Positions 9,242 through 20,420 of a DNA stretch of 64,000 nt are shown one piece after another. Each line of letters starts with the position of its first letter. Positions within the stretch are counted from its first letter, which is position 1. The translations under genes and the position numbers were made by a program. Below the pieces are notes generated by a model. The model did not search any database. It was not told the DNA's origin and saw only the letters and a list, made by a program, of their open reading frames with translations. Origin of the DNA: Alteromonas sp. KUL49 (lineage in GTDB: Bacteria > Pseudomonadota > Gammaproteobacteria > Enterobacterales > Alteromonadaceae). The stretch covers positions 275,868 to 339,867 of the forward strand of contig NZ_BJKL01000006.1 in NCBI RefSeq assembly GCF_006538345.1, given 5' to 3'.

Positions 9242-9290
9242 GAATCGCTCCGCTCCTATGATTTGGCTCAGCGCACAACTGTACCAAAAG

Positions 9291-10208
9291 CTATCTGGTT
9301 AGACCAGAATCCTCGAATAATGAAAGTATAAGCTTTCTTAACCAAGCAAGGCCGGGCTCGTCTTCTTGCTGCTGGTGCCAATACAAATGAGTTTCTAATG
9401 CGGGCAATTCAAAAGGTAGTTTTTCGGCGTCGAGTTCGGCTCCCTCAAACGCTCCTACGATTGAACCCGGTAGTGTAAGCAAAGCGCCTGTTTGCGAGGC
9501 AACATCGGCGGCTGCACGGTAGTTTTGGCAACGCCAAGATGAAGGACGATTGATACCCAAGCGTTGTAGTGCTAACTCCTCTACCGATGCCCCTTTTGGT
9601 CGGTTTGATACCGTCACATGACGGGCATTGAGATAATTTTCAGCGTTAAGCTGACCTTGCAGCGGATGTTCTTTTCGTAACAAAACGCGATAAGTATCGC
9701 TTCGCAGCACACAATGAGAGATAGGTCCAGATACAGGCCGCCCAATATCAATCACAAGGTGCAGGTTGCGGTTAGCGAGGTCCGCTGCCATGGTCTCGCG
9801 ATTTAGTCGTGTACTTACTAGCACAACATTGGGCGCTTGTACCTCAAGCTGCTTGAACAAGGTAGGCAATACGCTTTGCTCCAGCGATTCCTGCATAGCA
9901 ATAACGAAACGTTGATGACTGTGGGCGGGTTCAAATGCGGCGAAATGGCCGAGTGCATTGCGCAGGTTGGCCAGTGCGGTCAGCACATCAGGAGCGAGTC
10001 GCTCACACGCTGCCGTAGGCACCATGAGTTGTTTCTGACGCACGAACAAAGGATCGCCCAATAGCTCACGGAATCGGCGCATAGCATGACTTACCGCAGA
10101 GGGGGTGATGTGAAGCGTTTCCGCCGCACGGGTCATGTTGCGCTGTTGCCATAAGGCTTCAAACACCTTTAACAGGTTTAAGTCGAGCTTTTCAAATTGT
10201 CTTTCCAT
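9291..10208 (-). CDS. LysR-family transcriptional regulator
   Basis: 305 residues. The N-terminal winged helix-turn-helix (about 8-66) contains the recognition motif TPSAVSHAMRRFRELLGDPLF. The C-terminal periplasmic-binding-like effector domain spans about 92-300. It is divergent from an acyl-CoA dehydrogenase gene, and the intergenic region holds an AT-rich inverted repeat. It probably controls that gene and itself, as LysR proteins commonly do. Effector unknown. Confidence 0.9.
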   Translation of the reverse strand: MERQFEKLDLNLLKVFEALWQQRNMTRAAETLHITPSAVSHAMRRFRELLGDPLFVRQKQLMVPTAACERLAPDVLTALANLRNALGHFAAFEPAHSHQRFVIAMQESLEQSVLPTLFKQLEVQAPNVVLVSTRLNRETMAADLANRNLHLVIDIGRPVSGPISHCVLRSDTYRVLLRKEHPLQGQLNAENYLNARHVTVSNRPKGASVEELALQRLGINRPSSWRCQNYRAAADVASQTGALLTLPGSIVGAFEGAELDAEKLPFELPALETHLYWHQQQEDEPGLAWLRKLILSLFEDSGLTR

Positions 10209-10234
10209 AAAACCTATTCTCCACCCATCTCACT

Positions 10235-10281
10235 ATGAATGAAATTCAAATATATCAAGGATGATATTTCATTTCATTCAT
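10235..10281. promoter_or_regulatory. Inverted repeat in the LysR/dehydrogenase intergenic region
   Basis: ATGAATGAAAT at 10235-10245 and ATTTCATTCAT at 10271-10281 are perfect reverse complements separated by 25 bases. They lie between the two divergent genes. The position suits a LysR operator or promoter element; binding is inferred only. Confidence 0.45.
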
Positions 10282-10348
10282 TTAATTATGTGAACTAGTC
10301 TAGTTTACAGACAGTTTGTTTCAGCTTTTACACAGGCAGGTAAAGATT

Positions 10349-11569
10349 ATGGATTTTGCGCATAACGAGAAAACGCAAGCGTTACTAGAAAAACTCGATG
10401 GGTTTATTGCCGAGCATATCGAGCCTATCGAAAACGAGGTGTACGACTTTCATCACAAAGAGAATAATCACGGTGACTGGAAAAACTGGAAACTGCATCC
10501 AGCCACTGAAGCGTTAAAAACAAAAGCGCGAGACGCTGGCCTGTGGAACCTCTTTTTACCTGATGTCGAGAAAGGCCAGGGTTTGACCACCCTAGAATAT
10601 GCACCGCTGGCAGAACGTATGGGTAAGTTTTTATTTGCCCCCGAGATATTCAACTGCAATGCCCCTGATACGGGCAATATGGAAGTGCTTTATCACTTTG
10701 GTAATCAAGCGCAGCAAGACAAATGGCTAACCCCCCTGCTAAACGGTGAAATCCGATCAGTCTTTGGTATGACCGAGCCAGATGTTGCTTCATCTGATGC
10801 CACAAACATGGCGGCAACCATTATTGAAGACGGCGATGATGTGGTGATCAATGGTAAAAAATGGTGGTCTACGGGGTTAGGTCACCCTAACGCTGCCATC
10901 ACAGTATTTATGGGTTTATCTAACCCTGAAAACGATAAGCACAGTCGGCATAGTATGGTGATTGTACCCCTTGATACACCGGGAATTACCATCAAGCGTA
11001 TGCTTGATGCCTACGGTGACTACGATGCGCCATACGGACATGGTGAAATGCATTTTGATAACGTGCGAGTGAGCAAAGACAACCTAGTGATGGGCTTAGG
11101 CAAGGGCTTTGCAATCGCACAGGGACGTTTGGGGCCAGGCAGAATACATCACTGTATGCGCGCTATTGGTATGGCTGAAAAAGCCCTAGAGCTCGCGCTA
11201 AAGCGGGGTCACGAACGGGTTGCCTTTGGTAAACCTATAATTCGCTTGGGTGGCAATTTAGAGCGTGTTGCTGAAGCGCGTATGGCCATTGAACAAGCGC
11301 GTTTACTTACCCTTCATGCGGCGTGGAAAATCGATAATCTTGGCGTAAAGCATGCCATGACCGAAATTTCAGCCATTAAAGTGGTGGTGCCTAATATGCT
11401 TCAATCTGTGGTGGATATGGCCCTTCAAATTCATGGTGGCGCGGGTATGTGTAGCGATTTTCCTCTGGCTCGATTTGCCGCTGGCGCTAGGGCATTGCGC
11501 CTTGCTGATGGCCCTGACGAGGTACACAAAGGTATGGTGTCTCGTCTTGAGCTTAAGAAATATCAGTAA
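10349..11569 (+). CDS. Acyl-CoA dehydrogenase
   Basis: FAD-dependent acyl-CoA dehydrogenase of 406 residues, of the type close to the dehydrogenase part of ACAD10/ACAD11. It oxidises acyl-CoA to the 2-enoyl form. Motifs include FGMTEPDVASSDATN and the C-terminal GGAGMCSDFPLARFAAGARA segment. The start is ATG 10349 after GCAGG, since MDFAHNEK matches the usual N-terminus; the frame extends 33 bases further to a TTG. It is divergent from a LysR regulator and followed by a terminator. Confidence 0.88.
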   Translation: MDFAHNEKTQALLEKLDGFIAEHIEPIENEVYDFHHKENNHGDWKNWKLHPATEALKTKARDAGLWNLFLPDVEKGQGLTTLEYAPLAERMGKFLFAPEIFNCNAPDTGNMEVLYHFGNQAQQDKWLTPLLNGEIRSVFGMTEPDVASSDATNMAATIIEDGDDVVINGKKWWSTGLGHPNAAITVFMGLSNPENDKHSRHSMVIVPLDTPGITIKRMLDAYGDYDAPYGHGEMHFDNVRVSKDNLVMGLGKGFAIAQGRLGPGRIHHCMRAIGMAEKALELALKRGHERVAFGKPIIRLGGNLERVAEARMAIEQARLLTLHAAWKIDNLGVKHAMTEISAIKVVVPNMLQSVVDMALQIHGGAGMCSDFPLARFAAGARALRLADGPDEVHKGMVSRLELKKYQ

Positions 11570-11583
11570 AAGCAACGAGTTAA

Positions 11584-11610
11584 AAGACGTCAGATGACTG
11601 GCGTCTTGAT
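11584..11610 (+). terminator. Terminator after the acyl-CoA dehydrogenase gene
   Basis: AAGACGTCAG (11584-11593) and CTGGCGTCTT (11598-11607) form a 10-bp stem with a four-base loop, ATGA, and one G-T pair. The following U-tract is short (GATTT). Confidence 0.6.
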
Positions 11611-11675
11611 TTAGCGTTTCAATATCAATAGTATGATTTTCATACAAGAAGGAACCTTAAACACTGTAGTATTCC

Positions 11676-12608
11676 ATGCATATTCTGACCACTACTGATA
11701 TCCCTGAAAACGAACAGTTTGATTACTGGACGTCGATTATATCTGGGCGTGGTGTATCGCTGAGTCTTGAGCGAGAAGAAAAGGCACCATTTTACGGAAA
11801 AGTGCGTGCCGCCAACGTAGGTGATATTACGGTAAGTCACATTTGTTGTGACGACAATCTTACCGTGAGAACAGCGCGTCATATTGCACAAGATACTGCA
11901 CTTTATTTCTTACTTTACATTCCACTGTCTAGTGACGTTTTTATCAGCTCAAACGACAATAACTACACCTTACCCGTAGGTTCCCTGTCGTTAATTAATA
12001 CTGCCTTTCCTTTTGTTTCTAATAATGCGTCAAGAAACCTATTGAGCTTTAAAATTCCTTACCATGCTTTACCAGAGGTGGTTCGCAGTGAACCAGCTCT
12101 GATTTGTGCGAATACCTTTGTACCTGAAAGCTTGCGCAGATTGGCTATGGTATTGAGCACAGAGTTACTTAATCCGCGACCTATTCCTAAAGATCTCTCC
12201 ACCATTGCTGAAACCTTTTTACTGCAGCTCAATAGCTTGTTTTCAGCAAACACCGAAGGCGAAGAAGCCTCTCGAGATCATGCTTACACCTTCAGACAGG
12301 TCTGTCGGTTTATCGAAGCGAATTACTTCGACGCTATCACGCTGCCCGAAGTAGCAGCTTCGCTCAAAGTATCCGTTCCCTACTTAAAGCGGGTATTGGC
12401 GTCACATCAAGTGTCGTTTAGAAACTTATTGCGTGATTATCGATTGGCCCGCGCCCTCCCCCAGCTTATCCACCCCTATTCCAACCAAGGCATAGCAAAG
12501 CTGGCGGTGGCTAATGGGTTTAAAAATCAATCCCACTTTTCAAAATGCTTTCGTGAAAGCTTTTACTTACCACCGCTAAAATTTAAGTCGTCATTCGAGT
12601 TCGTCTGA
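11676..12608 (+). CDS. AraC-family transcriptional regulator
   Basis: 310 residues. The N-terminal ligand or dimerisation domain is of the AraC-binding-2 type (about 10-190). The C-terminal pair of helix-turn-helix motifs (about 205-305) includes LPEVAASLKVSVPYLKRVL and IAKLAVANGFKNQSHFSKCF. The 3' end overlaps that of the convergent esterase-like gene by 18 bases. Targets are unknown; the flanking dehydrogenase and esterase-like genes are candidates. Confidence 0.88.
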   Translation: MHILTTTDIPENEQFDYWTSIISGRGVSLSLEREEKAPFYGKVRAANVGDITVSHICCDDNLTVRTARHIAQDTALYFLLYIPLSSDVFISSNDNNYTLPVGSLSLINTAFPFVSNNASRNLLSFKIPYHALPEVVRSEPALICANTFVPESLRRLAMVLSTELLNPRPIPKDLSTIAETFLLQLNSLFSANTEGEEASRDHAYTFRQVCRFIEANYFDAITLPEVAASLKVSVPYLKRVLASHQVSFRNLLRDYRLARALPQLIHPYSNQGIAKLAVANGFKNQSHFSKCFRESFYLPPLKFKSSFEFV

Positions 12609-13382
12609 AGCGTTTGCTTGGTGTAGCAACTCTATGCCACGAATCACAGAAAGCAGTGGCAACGACATAAAATAGTGATCGGCATAGTTTTCGTAGTGCC
12701 ATGTAATGTTTTCGGGTGCACTATTTTCTAGTACTTTCAAGAACGCTGCATAATCGGCTTGTTGATGGGTTTCTTTTACTGATTCGCCATGGGTAAACAA
12801 CAAGAACGGTGCATGCTCACTCTGGCTTTGTAGCTTTTCAGCCGAGCTAGACAGTATTTGTACATAGTCGTCTTTAAGCTCAGGGCTAATGGCAATATGG
12901 GCGTCGAACAAACCAGGCTTGTTAATCAAAGCCGATAACACAACACTGCCATTGACTCTAAACCCACTCATAATGCGATAGTCAGTGGTGCGGTAGTGTT
13001 CGTCGATATAAGGAATCAGCGTAGTTTCGAAAAAGTCGAGCAGTGGTGTAGTGTTTCCTTTTGGATCAAACAACATACCTACCCTATTGCCCGCTTGTGG
13101 CGTTACGATGATAGTTTGAGGCCATGGCCATTCACCATTATGACTCAGCCAGTCATGCATACCTTGTAAATAGGTATGCGCGTAGTAGTGAAAGTCGAGC
13201 ATAAGTGGGTAACGCTTATCGGTGTTTTTTGCATAATTAGTAGGTAGCGCAACGTTAAACACAATGGGTGAATCAATATCTGGGTGCGTAAAAGTGACTT
13301 GTTCTATGGTGCCCTGTGCTGCCGTGTTTGCACTGAACATGGCCATTGCCAGCAGTAGCAATATTCCTTTTAATGTATTCAT
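12591..13382 (-). CDS. Exported esterase-like alpha/beta hydrolase lacking the nucleophile
   Basis: 263 residues from the ATG at 13382, which follows AAGGAAA. The signal peptide covers residues 1-23 (ending TAAQ). The fold matches the esterase-D/IroE/Fes-like family of alpha/beta hydrolases (TFTHPDIDSPIVFNVALP; RYPLMLDFHYY). The nucleophile elbow usually reads GHSxGG; here it is GFRVNG, so the catalytic Ser is Arg and the enzyme is probably inactive or altered. It lies 25 bases downstream of the LytTR gene, probably in the same unit. Confidence 0.72.
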   Translation of the reverse strand: MNTLKGILLLLAMAMFSANTAAQGTIEQVTFTHPDIDSPIVFNVALPTNYAKNTDKRYPLMLDFHYYAHTYLQGMHDWLSHNGEWPWPQTIIVTPQAGNRVGMLFDPKGNTTPLLDFFETTLIPYIDEHYRTTDYRIMSGFRVNGSVVLSALINKPGLFDAHIAISPELKDDYVQILSSSAEKLQSQSEHAPFLLFTHGESVKETHQQADYAAFLKVLENSAPENITWHYENYADHYFMSLPLLSVIRGIELLHQANASDELE

Positions 13383-13407
13383 TTTGTTTCCTTTTTTATT
13401 GTTATCA

Positions 13408-14943
13408 CTATTCAAATGTGGAACGTATTGAGCTTTTCACCGACGGCAACAAACGTCGGCTCACCGGAACTTGCTGGTTATTTTGCAGATTAAGCACACT
13501 GCCCGCTTTATCGTCGCTTTTATCAGTTGCTAACGATGCTACCTGTTTAAGATTAACCAGATAGGAGCGATGCACCCGCAAGAAAGTGGCTGGCAATATT
13601 CCCTCCAACTGTTTTAACGAGCCTGAATAGAGTTTCTCGGAATTATCAACCAGATAGATTTCAACGTAGTCACCAGATGCTTTGCAATAGGCTATTTGAT
13701 GAGCCTGCAGATATTCGAGCTTTCCACCCAACGACACTTCTAATGTCATTGGCTTGTCTATTTGTTGCGACTGAGCCAATTGATACTCAAGCTTGGCGAT
13801 AGTGACTTTGTCATCTTGTAGTTGCAAATAAGACTGGTGCTGCTCTTTAGCGTGTTGAACAAACAAATAGCACAGCACACAAGCAATGAGCGCAAAGTAA
13901 GTAATTTCGTGAAAATTAGCCGATGAGAAGCTGATGAGTAAAGCAACGGCCACTTGAACCAGCAGCCATTTAAGTAAATGCCGACTGCGAGAACGAAACC
14001 AAGCCATAAACACCTGTACTACGCTAAACAGTAGCGGAATGAAAATGCCCAGTGTGGTTTTAATATCAAAGCCCTGAGCAAAGAACACACACAAAATAGT
14101 GCAAAAGGCCCCTGTGTATATCCAGTGTACTGCGTGCTTACCTGACACTTTAAAAGCACTGAACGTCAGTAGCATTAACCCAAAAAGACAAGAAAATGCA
14201 GTGACGGCGAGTAATCTAACGTCGTGCCACGGATAAGTATACGACACAAGCCCTCGACTCATTTCGGTAAACAAATGAGCACCTGCGAGTAGACACATGA
14301 CGCCAGAAATAATGTGTAGAGATTGATCGGTGCGTAGAAGGGCAAGTACAGCAAAGTAGATCCCACCAACCAGAAACGCTCCCACCAAGATCAGGCCAAG
14401 CTGGGCGTACTGCTGAATGTAGTCACTGGGGTCGGTGTATTCGCCAATGCCAATAAAATGGATGGGGAAGCCTAATTGCAGCACACTTTGTTGTGCTGAA
14501 AGTTCGAGGACCAGAGTGTTGTTCTCGGGTTTGAGTTGAGAGGGGTTCAATGGAAACACCACGTCCATTTCGCCAGCTATCTCGGTGTCTTTTGAGCCTG
14601 GCGTACCGTTGACTCCCACCAGCTCTCCATTGAGAAAAGCCCGACTTGATGCCTTAGCAAATAAAAACAACCCCAAAGGTTGACGCATTTCATCCAAACG
14701 TTGCGGGGCATCAAAGCTGATTGACACCCAAAGGTGGCGACCCTGGGGGTCTACGTCGATAAGATTTGCAATCCGACATTCGGGCTCGGTGAATGTCGGG
14801 ACTTTAGGTACAGAGGTTGTAAATTCACACAGCTGAACCGGTGACGATGCTGAAATGCGTGCAAGTACTCCAGCAGCACTCTGAACACTCACTAACATCA
14901 ATGCCATTATCAGCCATCGGGTGAAACCTAACCTCATACCCAC
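13408..14943 (-). CDS. Membrane-anchored LytTR DNA-binding regulator
   Basis: 511 residues. A signal or anchor segment (about 8-25) is followed by an extracytoplasmic beta-rich domain (about 30-175) and about eight membrane segments (about 180-375), resembling a 7TM-DISM sensor. A short coiled linker leads to a LytTR DNA-binding domain (about 400-505) with EYLQAHQIAYCKASGDYVEI and FLRVHRSYLVN. It is a one-component membrane-bound transcription factor. The start is taken as GTG 14943 after AAGGA; an ATG lies six bases on. It probably controls the adjacent esterase-like gene. Confidence 0.82.
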   Translation of the reverse strand: MGMRLGFTRWLIMALMLVSVQSAAGVLARISASSPVQLCEFTTSVPKVPTFTEPECRIANLIDVDPQGRHLWVSISFDAPQRLDEMRQPLGLFLFAKASSRAFLNGELVGVNGTPGSKDTEIAGEMDVVFPLNPSQLKPENNTLVLELSAQQSVLQLGFPIHFIGIGEYTDPSDYIQQYAQLGLILVGAFLVGGIYFAVLALLRTDQSLHIISGVMCLLAGAHLFTEMSRGLVSYTYPWHDVRLLAVTAFSCLFGLMLLTFSAFKVSGKHAVHWIYTGAFCTILCVFFAQGFDIKTTLGIFIPLLFSVVQVFMAWFRSRSRHLLKWLLVQVAVALLISFSSANFHEITYFALIACVLCYLFVQHAKEQHQSYLQLQDDKVTIAKLEYQLAQSQQIDKPMTLEVSLGGKLEYLQAHQIAYCKASGDYVEIYLVDNSEKLYSGSLKQLEGILPATFLRVHRSYLVNLKQVASLATDKSDDKAGSVLNLQNNQQVPVSRRLLPSVKSSIRSTFE

Positions 14944-15114
14944 CGAATTCCTTTACTACCGTTTATCGAATTTTTACTACCGCTTAACGGAATCACCAAT
15001 AAAATCAGTCCGTTGAAAGAGTTTACCTTCACACTCGCTGAAGGCTTGCGCTTAATAGATGCATGCAAACAAAGCAGCACGGCTTATATAAAACTAGCAT
15101 GTAGGAGCCATCAT

Positions 15115-16578
15115 ATGCGAATTACATCCATTCTTATAGCAGCATTCGTCCATTGCATTGCGCCAGTTACCGCGGCACAAGACATGTACCCCAATGAAAA
15201 AGCGATTGTATTTGAGGCCAATAGCGGCGACACCACAGATGCCGTAGAAGGCTACTTTATGGTGCCTGAAAATCGCAATAACCCTGATAGCCGAGATATT
15301 CGCGTTAACTATGTGCGTTTTCCTGCCTTAACCGACGCTGCAGCGAAGAATGCGCCGATAGTTTACTTAGCAGGAGGTCCGGGTGGTTCGGGAATAGGTA
15401 CCGCTAAATGGCGTCGTTTTCCCTTGTTCGAGGCGATGAGAAAACACGGCGACGTAATAGCGTTAGACCAGCGGGGCACGGGAGCATCAGAGCAAGCAAA
15501 AGAATGCGTATCGAGTATCGTACTGCCCCTAAACCAAGTTTCGACTACGGAACAAATCTCCTCAGCCTATACCCGTGCAGCGACAGAGTGCTTTGAACAA
15601 TGGAAATTTCAAGGCATAGATGTCTATGGCTATACCACAGTACAAAATGCATTAGATATTGATGACCTACGTGAGCACTTAGGTGCTGAAAAAGTGTCCT
15701 TATGGGGTATTTCGTACGGTAGCCATTTAGCGCTCGCAGCAATGAAGCTTTTGCCAGAACACATTGACCGAGTTGTTTTAGCTAGCGTTGAAGGTCTAAA
15801 CCAAACCGTAAAACTTCCCCAACGTACCGATGAGTATTTTACTGCCGTACAAGGGGTGATTAACCAACAACCATTGAAAACCATGGTACCCGACTTACCT
15901 GCACTAATGCACAGCGTTCACGATACGCTAGAAAAACAACCTCTACCGTTAGAGATACCTAACCGAGACGGCTCAACCACAACTATGCTGTTCCAAAAAG
16001 GCCATATGCAAGCCCTCGCGAGTATGATGATTGCTGACCCAGGCCAATACCTTGCCATGCTGATACACACCTACTTGAGCTTAAGTGCTAACGATACTGG
16101 CTTACTGATGTCGATACTTCAACGAGGTATGTTTAACGAAGCACCACTGTCGTTCCGACTAATGCCTCTAGGAATGGACGCCGCTTCTGGTATTACGTCA
16201 GAACGTTTGGCCCTTGTTGAACAACAAGCTAAGTCGAGTTTGCTTGGGTTAATGCTCAACTTCCCTATGCCCATGCTTAACCGCTTTGATACAACGCTGG
16301 ATTTAGGTGATGACTTTAGACGGGATCCACAATCCGCTATTCCCACACTGGTGTTTTCGGGCAGTCTCGACGGACGTACTTACCCAAGCGAACAAGCACA
16401 AGCAGTGGCAGGGCTTAGCAACCTTACTCATATTGAAGTGCAGTATGCGGGTCACAATTTGTTTATGGCGTCACCTGAAGTGCAGAATAGAATGCATACC
16501 TTCTTTGCTGGTAAGGAAGTCAGTCATACCCCCATTGCACTACCCTTGCCTAATCTGAGTCTTTCTAGACCGGAGTAA
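15115..16578 (+). CDS. S33-family exported peptidase (alpha/beta hydrolase)
   Basis: 487 residues from ATG 15115, which follows AGGAG and gives a clean signal peptide (ending VTAAQ); the frame is open further upstream but with poor support. The oxyanion-hole motif GGPGGSG, the DQRGTGAS segment and the nucleophile elbow GISYGS are typical of proline iminopeptidase/tricorn-interacting factor F1-like enzymes. A TAP-like C-terminal segment carries the Asp (SGSLDGRT) and His (AGHNLF). It probably removes N-terminal residues from peptides in the periplasm. It stands alone, divergent from the LytTR gene. Confidence 0.85.
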   Translation: MRITSILIAAFVHCIAPVTAAQDMYPNEKAIVFEANSGDTTDAVEGYFMVPENRNNPDSRDIRVNYVRFPALTDAAAKNAPIVYLAGGPGGSGIGTAKWRRFPLFEAMRKHGDVIALDQRGTGASEQAKECVSSIVLPLNQVSTTEQISSAYTRAATECFEQWKFQGIDVYGYTTVQNALDIDDLREHLGAEKVSLWGISYGSHLALAAMKLLPEHIDRVVLASVEGLNQTVKLPQRTDEYFTAVQGVINQQPLKTMVPDLPALMHSVHDTLEKQPLPLEIPNRDGSTTTMLFQKGHMQALASMMIADPGQYLAMLIHTYLSLSANDTGLLMSILQRGMFNEAPLSFRLMPLGMDAASGITSERLALVEQQAKSSLLGLMLNFPMPMLNRFDTTLDLGDDFRRDPQSAIPTLVFSGSLDGRTYPSEQAQAVAGLSNLTHIEVQYAGHNLFMASPEVQNRMHTFFAGKEVSHTPIALPLPNLSLSRPE

Positions 16579-16646
16579 TTCCCTATTGTACAAACCGCAA
16601 AGACTTGATAGAACTAAAAATAATCACTATTCCCTAGAGATTTACT

Positions 16647-17534
16647 ATGAAGTTTTTGCGTTGTTTTACAGGGGCAATACTCAGCCTATTTGCTTTGACG
16701 GTAGTTGCACAAAGCGAGATGAAATCAGTTGAAGTAGCACCTTCAGCCTTGGCTCCTCGCCCAATAATGATTCAGGGGCCAATGCCTATTGAAGCGGAGT
16801 ACTTTGCTTCATTACTCACAGATGTTTCTACGTTCACTTCAGGCAACGCCACTTTTTACAGTGGAATGTTGAACCACTACCCAGTTGTTGTGGTGAAAAC
16901 GGGGAAAGGACTCGAAAACACCGCAGCAGCGACCGCTGTTGGTATAAGCCTGTTCAATCCAAGACTTATTATTAACCAAGGGACGTCTGGCGGGCACGAT
17001 CCCTCGCTTAACGTAGGCGATATTGTGCTGGGCGAGCGCAGCGTCAACGCAGCCAACTTTAAAACCCCCAAACGATTAGCAGGCGAAGGCTCCGACCCAA
17101 TGGCATGGATACCTATGGACCTAATGGCATCAGAGGGCAGCGCGGGTGAAGGTAGCAGTGCCGCCGATGCTGAGAAAATACGCTACTATCGTGGCGACCA
17201 AACACTCATTAACCTAGCGCTATCCATTAAGGCTAAGCACACACGAGGAAAAGTTGTGACTGGCACCATAGGAAGCGGTAACTTTTGGAATAACGAGGTG
17301 GATAGAATTGCATGGCTACACAATTACTTGGGTACCAGCGTTGAGGAGATGGAAAGCGCTGCAGCAGCACAAATAGCGCACGCTTATCACGTACCTTTCA
17401 TTGGGGTAAGAATATTATCGAACAATATTACTAATCACGGCGAATATGACCCATCAACCGCTAAGGACTGCCAGCAATTTGTTCGTCATTTGGTCACAGC
17501 GTATATCGAAACATTGCAAAAAACGCCGCGCTAA
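16647..17534 (+). CDS. Exported nucleosidase-like protein (PNP/UDP superfamily)
   Basis: 295 residues with a signal peptide (residues 1-21, ending VVAQ), so probably periplasmic. The body is a nucleoside phosphorylase/MTA-SAH nucleosidase fold: NQGTSGGHDPSLNVGDIVLG and the substrate-binding EEMESAAAAQIA. The catalytic Asp of MTA/SAH nucleosidases (usually SDxA) reads SNN here, so activity may differ. It could release bases from extracellular nucleosides. Its stop lies in a hairpin shared with the convergent chemotaxis gene. Confidence 0.8.
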   Translation: MKFLRCFTGAILSLFALTVVAQSEMKSVEVAPSALAPRPIMIQGPMPIEAEYFASLLTDVSTFTSGNATFYSGMLNHYPVVVVKTGKGLENTAAATAVGISLFNPRLIINQGTSGGHDPSLNVGDIVLGERSVNAANFKTPKRLAGEGSDPMAWIPMDLMASEGSAGEGSSAADAEKIRYYRGDQTLINLALSIKAKHTRGKVVTGTIGSGNFWNNEVDRIAWLHNYLGTSVEEMESAAAAQIAHAYHVPFIGVRILSNNITNHGEYDPSTAKDCQQFVRHLVTAYIETLQKTPR

Positions 17535-17549
17535 TCACCGGCGGCGTTC
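17523..17549 (+). terminator. Hairpin over the nucleosidase stop codon
   Basis: AACGCCGC (17523-17530) pairs with GCGGCGTT (17542-17549). It overlaps the stop codon of the nucleosidase-like gene and lies between two convergent genes. Followed by CTTACTT. Confidence 0.55.
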
Positions 17550-17562
17550 TTACTTATCGTTA

Positions 17563-19047
17563 CTATTTGCTGACGTCGAACGCTAGAAGCTCTTTATTCA
17601 AGCGGCTAATTTGCTCGTCGAGCTCATGCAACTTAGTTTGGTTGTCGGTGATATTGTTCACTTGAAGAATTGAAGAGTCCTGTAGCGTTTTAGCTGATTC
17701 AGCAATGGCATTAGACATTGCCGAATGCTCTTCAGTCGATGCCGCCACCGTGGTAATACTCTGATTGAGTTGGTTAATCAGACTGTTAATTTCATTCATT
17801 TTTTCACTCGCTTCATTGGAGCTAGTAACGGTTTCTAGTACCCGCGAAGAACACTCTTGCATCACGTCAACAGACTTGCGTGCGCCTTCCGATAAGCGTT
17901 CGGTAATCTGATTAATTTGTTCAGCGTTCTCGCCAGTTTTGTTGGCTAGTGTTCTTACTTCATCGGCAACAACCGCAAACCCACGACCATGCTCACCTGC
18001 ACGGGCAGACTCGATAGCGGCATTCAGTGCTAGCAAGTTAGTTTGGTCAGAAATGCTCTTAATTGAATCCATTGCCACGGCGATAGTTGACACCATGTCT
18101 GCTAATTCAGAGATAGACGTCGTTGCATTATCCATATCTGACTTCAGTGCTCCCGCCTGACTGGCGTTGTTGTCGATAAGATCTTTAGCATTGCCTGTTT
18201 CTCGTTGCACATTGGTACTCAACGAGCTAATGCCTTCGACATTCTGCGCTACGTCTTGATTTGCTTCGCTAATTTGATCAAGGGCTAGAGATATTTTAGA
18301 TACTTCATCCGCATTGCTATTCAAACTCTCTACGGTAGCCGCGGACGACGAAGAGATCTCAGACGATAAATCTTGCGCCATGGCACCACTGGTTTGTGTA
18401 GTACCAATCAAGCTTCTCAATGCACTCATCAAACCATTGAATGCCTTAATAGTGCTTGATGAACCAGCCACAGATGATGGAATAGTAATAGTATTGTCTG
18501 CCATCATGTCATCTACCGCACTCGACAAGGTGACATTAGATACAGATTCCCGCTCCGCTTTTTGCGCGACGTATATCAATACAACACCTTCTGCCACAGC
18601 AAAAAACGCATGTACCAATAGCACAGAGAAAGTGAGATGAGTGTCTTCAAACAAATACACACCAGAACCACCGCTTTGCATCATATAGAAAGACAGGTGG
18701 TGCAAAGCAATAAACACAACGGCACTGACAATAACTTTCCAGTCACGATAAATACTAAGGAAGGCGAGTAGCGTGAAAATTTCAAAATGCGCTTCGGTAA
18801 AGCCCATCACCAATTGAATATGCAAGGCCGTAAGTGCTTGTGTACCAATGGCCACAGCGTGACGAGTCAACGCCTCACCCGGCATGGATTGGATAAGGAG
18901 AATGGGTACAGCAGCGATAAGTGTGCTAAGCACTATACTCATCATCAGCGATCCCGTAGATGCACCAATGGCAACGGCCGCAACCCACTGCACACCGATT
19001 ACGATACGGAAAATTTTGTTTGCTTCAATTATCCACGGATACACCAT
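17563..19047 (-). CDS. Methyl-accepting chemotaxis protein
   Basis: 494 residues from the ATG at 19047, which follows GAGGGG; the frame extends ten codons further. The N-terminal half holds about six hydrophobic segments with no large periplasmic domain and no obvious HAMP. The C-terminal half is a long coiled-coil signalling domain with the conserved hairpin tip [19 protein letters not shown]. It probably senses a membrane-associated or intracellular cue and signals to CheA/CheW, which are not in the window. Confidence 0.9.
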   Translation of the reverse strand: MVYPWIIEANKIFRIVIGVQWVAAVAIGASTGSLMMSIVLSTLIAAVPILLIQSMPGEALTRHAVAIGTQALTALHIQLVMGFTEAHFEIFTLLAFLSIYRDWKVIVSAVVFIALHHLSFYMMQSGGSGVYLFEDTHLTFSVLLVHAFFAVAEGVVLIYVAQKAERESVSNVTLSSAVDDMMADNTITIPSSVAGSSSTIKAFNGLMSALRSLIGTTQTSGAMAQDLSSEISSSSAATVESLNSNADEVSKISLALDQISEANQDVAQNVEGISSLSTNVQRETGNAKDLIDNNASQAGALKSDMDNATTSISELADMVSTIAVAMDSIKSISDQTNLLALNAAIESARAGEHGRGFAVVADEVRTLANKTGENAEQINQITERLSEGARKSVDVMQECSSRVLETVTSSNEASEKMNEINSLINQLNQSITTVAASTEEHSAMSNAIAESAKTLQDSSILQVNNITDNQTKLHELDEQISRLNKELLAFDVSK

Positions 19048-19313
19048 GTAAGCCCCTCTAACGACAAATATAACCATTCACGCAGCAACACTTCATTATT
19101 TTAATAGTTGACCCTAATACCAATAAGATCAATGTTTGCTACTAAAGAACAAAAACCATGAAAGGTCACTGTGAGTATTGCCTCGTTATCTGCAACCTGA
19201 CACTAGTCTTTAGTCGATTTAGAGAGATTTTGCCCGTTTTTCGCAAATTTCATTCTTTAGTATAAGTGGCAGAAGGGTTTACCCACTCGATAAGCACTGA
19301 TCGATGGCTTGTC

Positions 19314-20416
<1,103 letters not shown>

Positions 20417-20420
<4 letters not shown>

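Noticed and set aside
19048..19313. Small open frames between the chemotaxis and COG0523 genes
   Set aside because: Very short, no ribosome-binding site and no family resemblance; the region shows nothing else recognisable.
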